DNA from: Shinisaurus crocodilurus
Lineage: Eukaryota; Chordata; Lepidosauria; Squamata; Shinisauridae
Direction of reading: 5' to 3'
Assembly (NCBI GenBank): GCA_021292165.1
Contig: CM037877.1
Span: 33,802,197 to 33,866,196, forward strand
Length of the DNA stretch: 64,000 bases
The position numbers and the translations under genes are program-made. Within the stretch, counting starts at the first letter, position 1. Each line of letters starts with the position of its first letter. Shown here piece after piece: positions 42,541 to 53,130 of this stretch. The notes beneath the pieces are model-generated. The model searched no databases. It was given only the letters and a program-made list of their open reading frames with translations, and was not told the DNA's origin.

Positions 42541-43214
42541 TGAGCTATATCACTGTATGAATTAATATTGATGCACATGCATTAATATGGACAATTTATT
42601 TAGGAAGGCATGTCCCATAATATTGTTTTTATTGTTTTTATTATGATTCACAGCTATCATGACAATGAAATGTAATTATTAAAAAAATCAATTAGTCCCA
42701 CATGATGACAAGAATTTTATCCTGATTAGGGTGCAATCCTGTGCCCCCCCCCCCACCTTGTCTGGAGGAACATAGGATGTTCCTTAGAAGGAACTGCGGC
42801 CTCATAAATTCCTTATGAGGTTGCAAGCAGCGCCCCCCCCACCTCATTGCCAGTGCAGTTCTTTCTGCTCCGGAAGGGAATTATAGGGCACTGAAGACAG
42901 TCTTCCATCTTTGGTTCTGGCATGGGGGGGGGTGTTCCTGGGGGCGGGGCGGGGAGGAGCAAGGCACCACTGTCCTATCAAGAATCCAGTCGGCGCCTCA
43001 GCCTCTCCTCCTTGTGAGGAGAGGAAGAACCTCTAGATGGCCGAAATCGGCCATCTAGAGGTTTTTGAGGGTGAGGGAAACTATGAAGGATATCCTATCC
43101 TCCGTGCTCCTCCTGCCCTGGACTGGGTGCCCCAATCCTCCAGGTTTGGAGGGTTACAGGCAGCCACATTGGATTGCGCTCTGTGTGGATCACATTTATT
43201 TATTTATTCAGATT
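42541..43214. other. Unassigned, with poly-C/G tracts and a palindrome
   Basis: AGGGTGCAATCCTGTGC near 42728 resembles a TTAA-type MITE terminus. Poly-C (42745-42754, 42833-42840) and poly-G tracts follow. A perfect 17-bp-arm palindrome lies at 43028-43063. Confidence 0.45.
43028..43063. repeat. Perfect palindrome, 17-bp arms
   Basis: AACCTCTAGATGGCCGA and TCGGCCATCTAGAGGTT are separated by two bases (AA). Confidence 0.97.
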
Positions 43215-43467
43215 TACAGCCATGCCTTGGATTGAGAGCATAATTCGTTCTGGAAACGTGCTTGTAATCCAAAACACTCTTATATCAAAACGAAATCCCC
43301 CCAAAAAAATTTGTACAGAGATTTTTAATTTAAGCCGTACTACAGTACTTGTATTGCAAGACGACGCTTGTATATCAAGTAAAAAAAATTTAAATAAATA
43401 TTAAAAAATTGCTTGTCTTGCAAAACGCTCTCAAACCAAGTTACTTGTAATCCAAGGTATTACTGTA
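43215..43467. mobile_element. Tc1/mariner-like TA MITE, copy 2
   Basis: The ends are TACAGCCATGCCTTGG and CCAAGGTATTACTGTA, TA-bounded. The interior reads 'aacactcttatatcaaaacg', 'acttgtattgcaagacg' and 'cttgtcttgcaaaacgctc'. It is the near-exact inverse of 44119-44371. Confidence 0.9.
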
Positions 43468-43529
43468 TATACCATTTACCATATTAAAAAATACATATCT
43501 TTAAGCATACGGGGAGACTTAAATACATT

Positions 43530-44610
43530 AAAAACATTGTATTTTACATACATTAAAATACAATTAAAATAAATAACAATGCTAAAATATTTACATAAAT
43601 CATTGATAAAACATTAAAACCAATACTGACGACACCATAATTAACAAACAAACTGGGCTGCACACTCACTCAGGGAAGGCCTGGGTAACGAGATGGGTCT
43701 TTAACTGGTGCCTAAAGCACCTTACAGTTGGAGCCACCCAAATACCAGTGGGAGGGCATTCCATAAAGTGGGTGCCACCACGGAGAATGCCCATTTCCGA
43801 CTTGCTGCCAGATGGCAATCTGCAGGTCATGGTACAACCAGCAAAGCATCCGATGATCTTAACAATTGCACAGGTCTGTACTGGGGAAGGTGACCTGCCA
43901 GGTAACCTGTTCCCAAGCTGCGCAGGACTTTATATGCTAGCACTTGGCTCAGTAGCTAACAGGTAGCCAACTTCAACACTGGTGTAATTTTTAAAATTAG
44001 TTTTTAAAATGTGAATTACACCAAAACAAAGCAAAAACCATATTAAAAACTATAATTTTCTTACAGTATTTAAAATGGATCACTTACAGTAAATATGTAT
44101 GAAATATATATTCATAAGTACAGTAATACCTTGGATTGCAAGTAACTTGTTGAGAGCGTTTTGCAAGACAAGCAAATTTTTAAATATTTATTTAATATTT
44201 TTTTTTACTTGATATACAAGCGACATCTTGCAATACAAGTACTGTAGTACGGCTTAAATTAAAAATCTCTGTACAATTTTTTTGGGGGGATTTCGTTTTG
44301 ATATAAGAGTGTTTTGGATTACAAGCACGTTTCCGGAACGAATTATGCTCTCAATCCAAGGCATGACTGTATCAATAAGTATGTAGTAATACAACTATCT
44401 GTAAAGACAGTTATGCATAAACTTCAGAAAAAGCGGACCAAATATCCATGTATTTATGGATACATAAATACCAGTGTAATATGTGCACGGCCAAACACCC
44501 CACTCAGCACCCTGGGTGCTGCGTTCTGCACCAGCTGCAACTTCTGGGCCAAGCACAAGGGTAGTCCCACATAAAGTGCATTACAGTAATCTTAGCCCAA
44601 GTAGGTTTAT
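43530..44610 (-). mobile_element. L2/CR1-type LINE, minus, split by a TA MITE
   Basis: The minus strand encodes VGLPLCLAQKLQLVQNAA (about 44480-44573), then, past the inserted MITE, FSVVAPTLWNALP-like sequence (about 43770). An A-rich 3' region follows toward 43530. These are ORF2 C-terminal hallmarks of the L2/CR1 group; stops and frameshifts are present. Confidence 0.8.
44119..44371. mobile_element. Tc1/mariner-like TA MITE, copy 3
   Basis: The ends are TACAGTAATACCTTGG and CCAAGGCATGACTGTA, TA-bounded. It is inserted in the LINE and inverted relative to copy 2. Confidence 0.9.
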
Positions 44611-44649
44611 TCTTGAACCAATACACTTCCACCTCTAAAGGACCATAAT

Positions 44650-44651
<2 letters not shown>

Positions 44652-44682
<31 letters not shown>
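44652..44682. repeat. (GT)n microsatellite
   Basis: Pure GT run. Its complement (CA)n lies 86 bp downstream at 44769-44795. Confidence 0.98.
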
Positions 44683-44684
<2 letters not shown>

Positions 44685-44768
44685 GTGGGAGGATAGTTTT
44701 CACGAACAGATGAAGGGGAAAACCTGTCTGTGGGCAGAGAGTCAACAGTCAGCTCCATTGACTGATTG

Positions 44769-44795
44769 CACACACACACACACACACACACACAC
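44769..44795. repeat. (CA)n microsatellite
   Basis: Pure CA run, inverted relative to the preceding (GT)n. Confidence 0.98.
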
Positions 44796-44929
44796 GCATA
44801 TGGAAAACTAGGTGTCAAGAAAGAAGTATTCTAGCCTAGCCTTCCCATGGACATATGATGACTTTATGTTTAGAGATGTCTTTTTGTGGGGGACCATTCC
44901 TTGAAGTGACCTCCCACCTGCAATCCCAA

Positions 44930-45104
44930 GTGGTACAGTTGAAACACAGATTTATCATCATCCCATCCGCCCTTTGTGGGAACTGTGTTTAGTGTTATTA
45001 TTTTACTTGTTACTGAACTAGGTATTCTTATTTTAATAACTGTTTTTGTTTTATATGGTAAACTGGCCTTGGGAGTCTAAGGATAGAAAGGTGGGATAAA
45101 CATG
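44930..45104 (+). mobile_element. LINE 3' end, plus
   Basis: GTTTTATATGGTAAACTGGC, then AAAGGTGGGATAAACATG is a diverged L2/CR1-type end. It abuts the inverted tail of the next element, tail to tail, at a (TTTA)n run. Confidence 0.55.
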
Positions 45105-45560
45105 CCTTTATTTATTTATTTATTTATTTACTATTTACAAGATTTATATACTACTCCATATTCCAGTATGGAGATTTTAGAGTGGTGAACAATAAAAGAT
45201 AAAACAAATAAAAGAATAAAACAATGTGTTAAAAACAAGATCAGTAAAACCGTATTAATAAAACCGTGGCTGGTTAGATCAGGAAGGCTTCCTGAAATAG
45301 AAGTGGTTTCAGGAAGAGCCAAAAACAATACAATGTTGGAGCCTGCCTGAGCTCCAGAGGCAGGGAGTTCCACTGGAGCTGCTACACTGAAGGCTCTTCT
45401 CCGGGTGGACTTCAATCGGGCCACAGGTCCATGTGGAACCACCAGGGACATGCCACCTGATGACCTCAGTGACCGGGCAGGTTGGTAAGGGAGGAGGTGC
45501 TCTCTCAGGTATCCTTTTAATACATAGCCCCTTGTTCTGAGCGCAGATGGTCTGTGTATA
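45105..45560 (-). mobile_element. L2/CR1-type LINE 3' part, minus
   Basis: An inverted (TTTA)n tail at 45105-45130, then 'ggcagggagttccactgg', 'ctgaaggctcttctccggg' and 'gtgaccgggcaggttgg', the antisense of the ORF2 C-terminus/3' region. Confidence 0.65.
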
Positions 45561-45829
45561 ATGGGATAGTTCTATGAGTTGAATTTGGCCTTGAGCTGTG
45601 CTAGCACAAGCACACACATTTTTGTTTTCAAAACATTCATCCCCCCCGCCCCCCGCCCCAGTGCTGTACTTTCTGTTGATTTATTTTTTAATTAGGTAGG
45701 CTAGATAGTGACGTGCCCGAGACCAACCAGTGAGCTTCATGGCAGAGCAGCAATCTGTAATGCTTTGGGCACTGTTATAGCTGAAAAGTGGTAAATAAAT
45801 GAACAAACACAGTGAGACTCAAATTGATA

Positions 45830-46600
45830 CATCCCGCCGGGAGTGGCACTGCAACAGTGCAGCAATTGAGCCTCACACCTTGGTAGATGCTCCTCAAGAA
45901 GACATAAGAACTGAGTCAGACGAGGGGAAAGAGGCTGCTGTTGAGGCGTCAAGGGCACAAGAGATAGGGAAGAATAGCAGTGAGAGAGAGGAGGCCATCC
46001 AGCTGCTGTCTAATCTCTCAGAAGAAGGCCAAGCAGGGCCCTCACAAACCATGGGAACACAGGCTCCCAACAAAGAAGAGGAGGGGGTAGGAATCAGCGA
46101 TCCAAGAATTAGAGGATGAAAAGGGAGTACCAGGGTACTCCAAGACACTGGCAGCCAGAGAGGCCACCCCATGACAAGAACTGCCTTGCAGGTGGTGCTA
46201 AGTAGCCCTCTTGGCCTGAATAGGGTAGGCTGTGGCAATCAGAGTCAGTTTTGTATCAACTTTAACTTAGTGATGCTTTAACTTAAGAAACTAAAGAGAG
46301 CTTAGTGATCCTGTAATATGCAAAGCTTGTGTGGAACTTTTGTCTCTGTTGACTGCATAGAGAGCCTGAAGCAATGCTTGCTTGTCTGCAACTTCTGCAT
46401 AATAAAGCTGCTTGATTGGATTTACAACTTTCCAGCTGGGCTTCAGAGGGAGGCAGAGAGGCAGCATCTGACAAACAGCAGCTGGGTTGTGGCACAACTT
46501 CCCTCGCCCTCCTTCATGCAGAGAGCATCCAGTGTGAACCAACCAGGCCCTGTGCATGCACTGCTGGTTGCCCAGCAGGGCCACTTCTTTGCGTGGGAAG
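45830..46600 (+). other. Possible LTR-retroelement remnant
   Basis: A plus-strand frame at 45799-46119 is acidic and Gln/Glu-rich (SEREEAIQLLSNLSEEGQ). A TGTGGCAATCAGAG motif follows at about 46233, and later ATAATAAAGCTGCTTGATTG near 46398. An AATAAA followed by TG-rich DNA ahead of a CA end (near 46480) would fit an LTR. No primer-binding site or target duplication is identifiable, so the class is open. Confidence 0.3.
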
Positions 46601-46996
46601 AATTAGAATAACACAAATGGGAGCTCTGCTTGAGTGGCCATTTGTGCAGATGGCCCAGTTCACAAGGGATGCTATCAAACAAACAAACAAACCACATGGT
46701 GAAGGGAAGGGGCTCGACCCAGTTGCATGCCATGCTAGTGTAGCATTGTCCCTGGCTGAATGAGTGACAGGGTTGGCACAAGATGTTTTACTGCCCGAGG
46801 TGAATGGCAAGATGGAACCCCCTCCCATTCCATCAGCAAAAATACCGACTTGATCGGCAGTTGAATCGTACTTCAACGCTGGAAGCCGGACAGAATCCTC
46901 CACCACACCTGAAGGAGGCAGGCTAGCTTAGGGAGAGCAGGGCAGGCCTCATGGTACACAGCTTTCTCTTCCAGTACCTTGCTCCCACTTCCCTGT

Positions 46997-47507
46997 AGGG
47001 TGGCCACTTGTGAATTGCCCAAAAAAGAGGACCTGCACAACCAAAAAAGAGGACAAAAGAGGGCACCTATCTGCATAAAAATTGCTTATGCTAATTTATA
47101 TGTATAGATGCAGATTTAGAAATAATTATTAATATTTAAATAGAAATACAGTAAATCTTACTAGAGTGTGGAAGACTGTGACCAGATGACCTGTGTGTGC
47201 CTTGCTTAGTCTGCTGCGCCCAGGTGCTGTTGAAGGGCAACTTCAAGGCCCAGCTCTTCCTTCTGATGGTACTTCATCTTTTTACTGGACTTGGACTGGA
47301 CAGCCCTTCCTCTATATCAGTGTTCTCCAACCTTGGGTCCCCAGATATTTTTGGCCTACAACTCCCAGCATGCCCCAGCCAAAAACATCTGGGGACCCAA
47401 GGTTGGAGAACACTGATATAGAGGAAGCCTTCAAAATAGAGGACAATCTTCTGACAGCCCTTCAAACAGAGGACTGTCCTCTCTAATAGTGGACTCGTAG
47501 CCACCCC
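46997..47507. mobile_element. Family H element containing MITE-1
   Basis: The left end AGGGTGGCCACTTGTG and right end GTAGCCACCCC are inverted. The body ('ttgcttatgctaatttatat', 'gaagactgtgaccagatgac', 'agaggactgtcctctc') matches 38464-39099. A MITE-1 lies within. Confidence 0.72.
47318..47415. mobile_element. MITE-1 with inverted flanks
   Basis: The ends CAGTGTTCTCCAACC and GGTTGGAGAACACTG are intact. The left flank is cttcctctatat and the right flank atatagaggaag: an inverted repeat, not the direct 8-bp duplication of every other intact copy here. The palindrome therefore runs 12 bp past each transposon end. Confidence 0.92.
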
Positions 47508-47570
47508 ACCTCCCAATATCTGCCACCTGAAGCAACCACCTCACTCTGCCTAATGGTAGGGCCAGCCCTG

Positions 47571-48790
47571 ATGATCAAACTGGGCTAGGTCTTTGCAGTC
47601 CAAATACAACATTTGATCCATTAAACTACACTTTTTCTTTAGCATTCATGTATAGAAGGAACAACTGCTTAGTTGGTTTTGTTAGAGAATGAACTAAAAG
47701 ATACCCCCTATTCTGTTTTGTGTTCTGTCTCAATATTTTTCCTCCCTGGTCTGCAGAATTTGCAGAAGGGTTCTTTGTTTTTTAGTTGTCTTAAATTCTG
47801 AATGTGCTTTTAAATATACCCTTCCCTGGACGGCGTTGTGCAGCTTGTTACTATAACCACGGTTTATACTCATCTTGTGTAGTCTTAAACTGAACATTGC
47901 TGAGGTTAAACTGTTTAGATGTGGAGAAATGACAAACAGAACTCTGGCCTTCCAAACATTACAAGGCAGTGGACCTCTGAGGCATTTTAGCAGGAACCAA
48001 CAGGAAGTGGCTTCAGGAAGTAGACATTCATTTACAAACAGATCAAGTAAGACAGACTCTCTCCACCCCTGCCTAAGGGAGGTTGCATCTTCGTTCCATA
48101 AATGCACATTTTAAAAATCACTTTATGACAGACAGATTCACTTCAGCTCATCGGAATGGCTTTATTTATAGTAACTCGACCTCGTCTCTTGTTATTTACG
48201 TTTCTGCCACTTAGGAATGTTAGGATAAAGTGGTGGTTTGTCAAGATACTCCTAATGTCACCTTTCCCTTGTCCTATTACTATTAGTGGGCTTCAAGGTG
48301 AGGTAGGTGCTCTGCCATCCAGTAGCCCAGCGAAAGCTGCTGCTTCTGCAGCTACCATGCTTGTTTTCATATACAGTGTTGCTTACCTTCTTGTTTGCTT
48401 CTCTGCAGTGCTTTTGTTAGGATGCCATTGGGCCCTTCTGGGCTGGTTGGAAGGGCTATCAAGAACTTCTAGTTTTGGCTGGGTCCTTGCCTGAGGAACA
48501 ACGTCTTCTGAGCTATGATGTTTTCCTGCCCTGCCCTCAGTTCTGAGTCCTTGGCCTTGTTCCTTGGCTCTGAGCCTCTGTCTATACTTCTGGTCACCTT
48601 TGACTGTTACCTACAGGTCAGCCTTGACAAAACCATGAGAGTCTTTTTAATATAATTTCTTCCTACATTGGGGCACGGAGAGATCTTCTCAGAACTCCCC
48701 TTTCCATTAAGATACAAGTTGTGGTATATACCAGTTTTGTATAGCAACAGCCAAAGAAAACTATCCAACGATAGGGCTGCAGTGCCTGGG
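47571..48790. other. Unassigned sequence
   Basis: The minus strand has a 125-codon frame (47730-48107) and the plus strand a 112-codon frame (48156-48494, with a hydrophobic stretch). Neither shows a known motif or gene context. About 48500-48650 resembles LTR-like sequence only in composition. Confidence 0.35.
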
Positions 48791-49440
48791 CCCTTTATTT
48801 ATTTATTTTCTATACTGCCCAATAGCCAGAGCTCTCTGGGCAGTGTACAACAATCAATTAAAAAATACAATAAAATGCAGTTAAAAATATAAACAATAAA
48901 ACATTATAAAAAATTTAAACCAATTTTAAAAACATCACTAAAGCAAGTTAATAAAAGACGACCGCTAAAAACAATTTACCACTCCGCCGCACCATATACC
49001 ATTTAATTATTAAAAGTCTCAGCGTAGAGGGCAGTCTTAACCTGGCACCAAAAAGATAATAGAGTTGGCGCCAGGCAGGCCTCAGGAGGGAGCTTATTCC
49101 ACAGTTGGGGGGCTACCACAAAAAAGGCCCTCCCCCTTGTCGCTGCCCTCTGAGCCTCACGTGGAAGTGGCAATCAGAGGAAGGCCCCAGATGTTGAACG
49201 TAGTGTATGGGTAGCTTGTGATTGGGAGAAGCGTTCCATCAGGTATTGTGGTCCCAAGCCATGTAGGGCTTCATAGGGATTGAATCGGGCTCGGAAGCAT
49301 ATAGGCAGCCAGTGCAAGCAGGCCAGAACAGGTGTTATATGTTCGGACCTTTTGGTCCCGGTGATTAGTCTGGCTGCCGTGTTTTGCACAAGGTGCAGCT
49401 TCTGAACAGTCTTCAAGGGCAGCCCCATGTAGATATTAAA
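48791..49440 (-). mobile_element. L2-type LINE ORF2 C-terminus and 3' UTR, minus
   Basis: The minus-strand frame reads MGLPLKTVQKLHLVQNTAAR, then RSEHITPVLACLHWLPICF and EALHGLGPQYLMERF. These are the well-known C-terminal phrases of L2/CR1-group ORF2, downstream of the reverse transcriptase domain. The frame is open through this part. The 3' UTR (A-rich, 'gcccaatagccagagctctc' antisense) and an inverted (TTTA)n tail run to 48791. The element is 5'-truncated near 49440, the usual fate of LINE copies. Confidence 0.9.
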
Positions 49441-49738
49441 CATTTGAGAACTCGATTGGAAACCAGCAAAGGAAAGTCCAAGACTGCTACTCAGCTTGGG
49501 GACTATCATATACAATGATTGCCTAAATATATTTACTCTTGGCTCAAAATGGCAGACAGGAAACCCAAACAGATTGTTCAAAATATGTAGAAAAAACAGT
49601 TAAAATGTGATACCTTACGGTAACTTCCTCCTGGGTTACTGTCCTTTTTTCCAGTCAGATTAAACTCCCACTGATTTTAACAGGTGTGCATTATAAATGA
49701 TCACATATACCAAGTCTGTGATAGGTACTTTTGCAAGA
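49441..49738. other. Unassigned sequence
   Basis: The LINE homology ends near 49440; nothing further is recognised. Confidence 0.4.
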
Positions 49739-50182
49739 AGGGACATCAGAGAAATCCACAATGGACTCAAATGAGTTTGGATTTCTATGAATCCAACCTG
49801 TGGATTCTGCAGCGGACCTGGCTTTTTTCGAGTTGCATAGATTCTGCAGACTTGTGTACAGTTTTGTTTTTTTTAAACTTTCTGCAATTTTATGCAAATT
49901 TAGTTGTAGGAAAAAAAACAACACCACCAACTGAAAACGTGCATTTCCCCCCAGTAGACTAGAGCTTGAAAATGCACATTTTGGGGGGATTTGTGTATGG
50001 GGGGGATTTGTGCATTTTCTGAAGTGTGACTTTGTGCAAGTGTGCATTTGCCCAAATGTGTACGAATGCATTTGTGCAAAATCTGATTTTGTCAATGAGT
50101 GGACAACAGAACAAAAGGTGCCTGAAAATCCACAAAACAGTCAGAAAGGATTTTGCAAAGTACGATAGTCCGTACATCTCTA
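49739..50182. mobile_element. Family F element
   Basis: The left end AGGGACATCAGAGAAATCC and right end AGTCCGTACATCTCTA resemble the inverse of the copy at 61642-61915. Shared phrases include 'aatccaacctgtggattctg', 'ttgtgcaaaatctgatttt' and 'gtggacaacagaacaaaag'. No transposase frame is present. Confidence 0.65.
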
Positions 50183-50399
50183 TTTGCAAATCTCACTGGT
50201 GTCAAACTTGTAAAGGCTTCTCCTGTTCCCTTCCCAAATTATTGGGCAAATGTGTATTTTCAAACCAGGTGCATGCTGCTCCTTCAACAGTATGAAGTCC
50301 AGTGGTGGACAGCAAGTGGAAAAAGTGTATTTTGTGAAATCAGAAGGAACTTCCCCCCTCCTTACCAAATGATTTAACACTCAAGAATTAGTTGCATTC

Positions 50400-50620
50400 A
50401 TTCATTTATTATTAGATTTCTATAGCACTCAATAGCCAAAGCTCTCAGGGTGGATTCCAAAGATTAAAACTTTTAAAATACATTATAAAAAACCACATAC
50501 ATATGAACATATAAACACATACAACAAACAAGAGAGACACACATATATCTAAAAACCATTTTAAACAATAACAAGAAAAATTCAAGACCTGATTAAAACC
50601 TCACCGTATGCTACCAAATG
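50400..50620 (-). mobile_element. LINE 3' UTR fragment, minus
   Basis: TTCATTTATTATTAGATTTC, 'cactcaatagccaaagctc' and the following A-rich tract are the inverse of the L2-type 3' UTR at 48791. Confidence 0.7.
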
Positions 50621-51101
50621 CCTTAGAGAAGACTTTGCTATTGCAAGCAAGTCCTTAGTGAACAATAAGCTTTAACCTGATGAATTATGGAATATTTATT
50701 ATTTTGGATGGCTGGAGCAGCATAAAGTGAAGAGATAGATAAATGTGTCCCAGAGATGATCTTCCTTTCCAATGGCTCAGTATAATGTATTCAAATGTGA
50801 AATGGGGACTCAGAGAGAGCACCAAGGCCAAAATGGGAGACAGAAAATACGAATCACTGTTCAGCTCAGCTTGATTTGTAACATGGGCAACCCCGACAGC
50901 TAATTTCATTCTTCTTTCTTCTTCTTTACGAGATGTTAATTCCACAAAAAGCATCAAGCCATTCCAGCTTTAAAGATTTGGGATAGTCCACCAAACCAGT
51001 GGTGTAGTTGTAAATTTTGAGGTCTAGGCACTCATCATGAGAGTTCCCATAGCCAGACTCCCAAAAAAGAGTCCAAAACTATAGGCAGCTGGGTTGATTA
51101 T
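50621..51101. other. Unassigned sequence
   Basis: No gene or repeat is recognised. Confidence 0.45.
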
Positions 51102-51291
51102 AGGAATATAGGAAACTGCCTTATACTGAGTCAGTCCATTGGTCCATCCAGACCAGTATTGCAGACACTGACTGGCAGCAGCTCTCCAGGGTTTCAAGCA
51201 GGAGTTTTTCCAGCCCTACCTGGAGATGCTGGGGATTGAACCTGGGACCTTCTGCATGCAAGGCCGATGTTCTACCACTGAGCTACAGCAC
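51102..51291 (-). mobile_element. SINE-B, minus, well preserved
   Basis: 'ggaaactgccttatactgag', 'cagtccattggtccatcc', 'ggcagcagctctccaggg' and 'ctggggattgaacctggg', then the head TTCTACCACTGAGCTACAGC. The B box (GGTTCAATCCC inverted) is intact. Confidence 0.92.
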
Positions 51292-52619
51292 TTTTGTAGG
51301 TCTTAATGGTTCTCAATTACTCATCCAAGACCAAGCCACCCAAAATACTTTGCTTTACAACAGGGATAGCTCACAAGAATATATTGTTGCTGGGAAAATC
51401 CATGTCCCTCTACTGTGAGGATTGCAGCTAGTGATGTGTGAGGAATCTCATGCCCAGTTCCTGGATGAGTGACATACAGAGAATCCTAGTGATCTTAAAC
51501 ATCACTCGTTCGCCCATCCCTTCGCCCATCCCTATTCGCTGCAGTAAACCAACAGGTTGGGATCCAAAGAACGACTCAGCAAAAATTCTGTGTGCCCAAA
51601 GGTGTTTTGGAGCTGTGTTTCTTAAATGGCCTCTCTGGTCCCCTTCTTGCCATGCTACATGGCAAAAGATATTTGAAAGTGAGAGGAGTTGCAAAAGCCG
51701 TTAGGGAACTGCTGTTTAAAGGGATAATCTGCTGTTTAAAGAAAAATCTTTACAAATCCCACTGGCTGAATGCAAGCCATTGGGCTGGCCTAAAGTAGCT
51801 CTTTAGCTTCGAGCCAAAGAGTTTTTGTTTGACTAACCCCATCTAGTCTTTTCTGCAGATCCCAGAGCCAACAGCATAAATAATTTGAATCTTCCCATGG
51901 CCAAATTTTTGCATAGGCCGCTAGTAACAGATGTTTCTTATCTCTCCTGGCTGAGAGGATTGCCATTACAGTGGAGCCGTCTTCATAGATCTTGGAAAAC
52001 TGCTAGGATTCTGCATTAGCTGTTTCTTTGGGAATATTCATTTGTAGATCAGCAACTGGTAAACTGGTAAAAGACAGAAAACAGATGGCAGGCCTAAATG
52101 GCCTATCCTCAGAACTAATGAGAGGTAAACAGCAGCCAGGGCTGTCGTAAGAGTCAGTAATGGAATTGTGCTTTTTAAAATATGATATGGCAATGGGCAT
52201 GAACCCAAAGTGGCAAAATCTGCAAATGGTACTGACTAGAAGAGTTAAATCTTAGGTTAGATTCGCACTGGGGATTTCTGGAGAGGGCAATTAGATGGAA
52301 ATCTGACATTGGGCTGTATCCAAGGGGGCCAATGCACAACAGAGATTTAATGCTTCTATAGGAAGACCCCAAATAAGTGGAAACACTCATTTCTGGATTG
52401 GGATAGGTTGGCGGAACTCCCTTATATGAGCTCCACTGACCTGCCCCATTCCAGAAATGAGCATTTTCACTTATTCCTCGTTGCTCCTTGAAATGCTAAA
52501 TTTCTGAGTGAACATATATGGGATTGCACTGTCAATGTCACATCTAGTTTGGCCCTATTCTAAGAGACTGCAGGGAGACATAGGAGAATATAGAGTTTTC
52601 TAAGTATGTTGAGTGAGTC
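51292..52619. other. Mostly unique sequence
   Basis: Short opposed frames at 51428-51704 match nothing known. A right-end remnant of the 27225-type MITE ('gtcacatctagtttggccc') lies near 52538. No gene is recognised. Confidence 0.4.
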
Positions 52620-52770
52620 TCAGTCATGCCAGCCTTTAAAGATCAAGTTTAGCATCTTGAATTAATTCCTTGAGGAGAAATGGGACCAGTGCAGTGCAGA
52701 GACTAGAGGCAGTACTGAATGGGTCAGTACTTCAGGACATGCACTTCTACTTTCTGTATCAGCTGAACTT
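52620..52770 (-). mobile_element. L2/CR1-type LINE fragment, minus
   Basis: 'gcctttaaagatcaagttta', 'gcatcttgaattaattcc' and 'gggaccagtgcagtgcag' are diverged antisense phrases of the LINE 3' region. Confidence 0.5.
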
Positions 52771-52780
52771 GCTGAACTAG

Positions 52781-53130
52781 TGCCATCTCCATGTTTTGGA
52801 GGGCCCTTGGGCAAGACTTCCTCAATGGGCCCCGTCCCTCAGCGAGTCTACCTTCTCACTGCCATTGTCACCAACTGCTCTTGTTCCTCCTCATTCTCTT
52901 TCTCAACATTGCTAACACTTGCTTGCTTGTAAGCAGAAAGACAGTGAGCAAGTAGGTGGTGGCATCTACTGCTCCTCCTTCTCACCATCTTCATTGTTTG
53001 GGCCAGAGCGAGAGGCAAGTTGCGATGGTGAAGATGAGGAGCAAGTTCAGGGGGCCCTTGCCAGCGGGCCCCTGCTGGGATGTGGGTCCTTGGCAGGAGC
53101 CAAACTATGCCTACCCTTGATGCCAGCACT
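52781..53130. mobile_element. Family E copy, inverted
   Basis: 'ttttggagggcccttgggc', 'cctcaatgggccccgtccc', 'gccattgtcaccaactgctc' and 'gtgagcaagtaggtggtgg', ending GATGCCAGCACTG. It aligns as the inverse of 16318-16885 without the CR1 insertion. Confidence 0.78.

Larger units (their letters stand above)
46768..47570. mobile_element. Family G hAT-like element with nested H
   Basis: The left end is CAGGGTTGGCACAAGATG, with 'gcaagatggaaccccctccc'; the right end is GGTAGGGCCAGCCCTG. The flanks atgagtga and atgatcaa agree at 5/8. The left portion recurs at 57545-57630 and 63947-64000. Family H is inserted at 46997-47507. Confidence 0.65.

Noticed and set aside
47730..48107. 125-codon minus-strand frame in unique sequence
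   Set aside because: No recognisable domain, no supporting splice or start context; kept only as unassigned sequence.
51192..51291. tRNA-like sequences such as the TTCTACCACTGAGCTACAGC block
   Set aside because: They are heads of SINE-B copies, joined to SINE bodies, not stand-alone tRNA genes.
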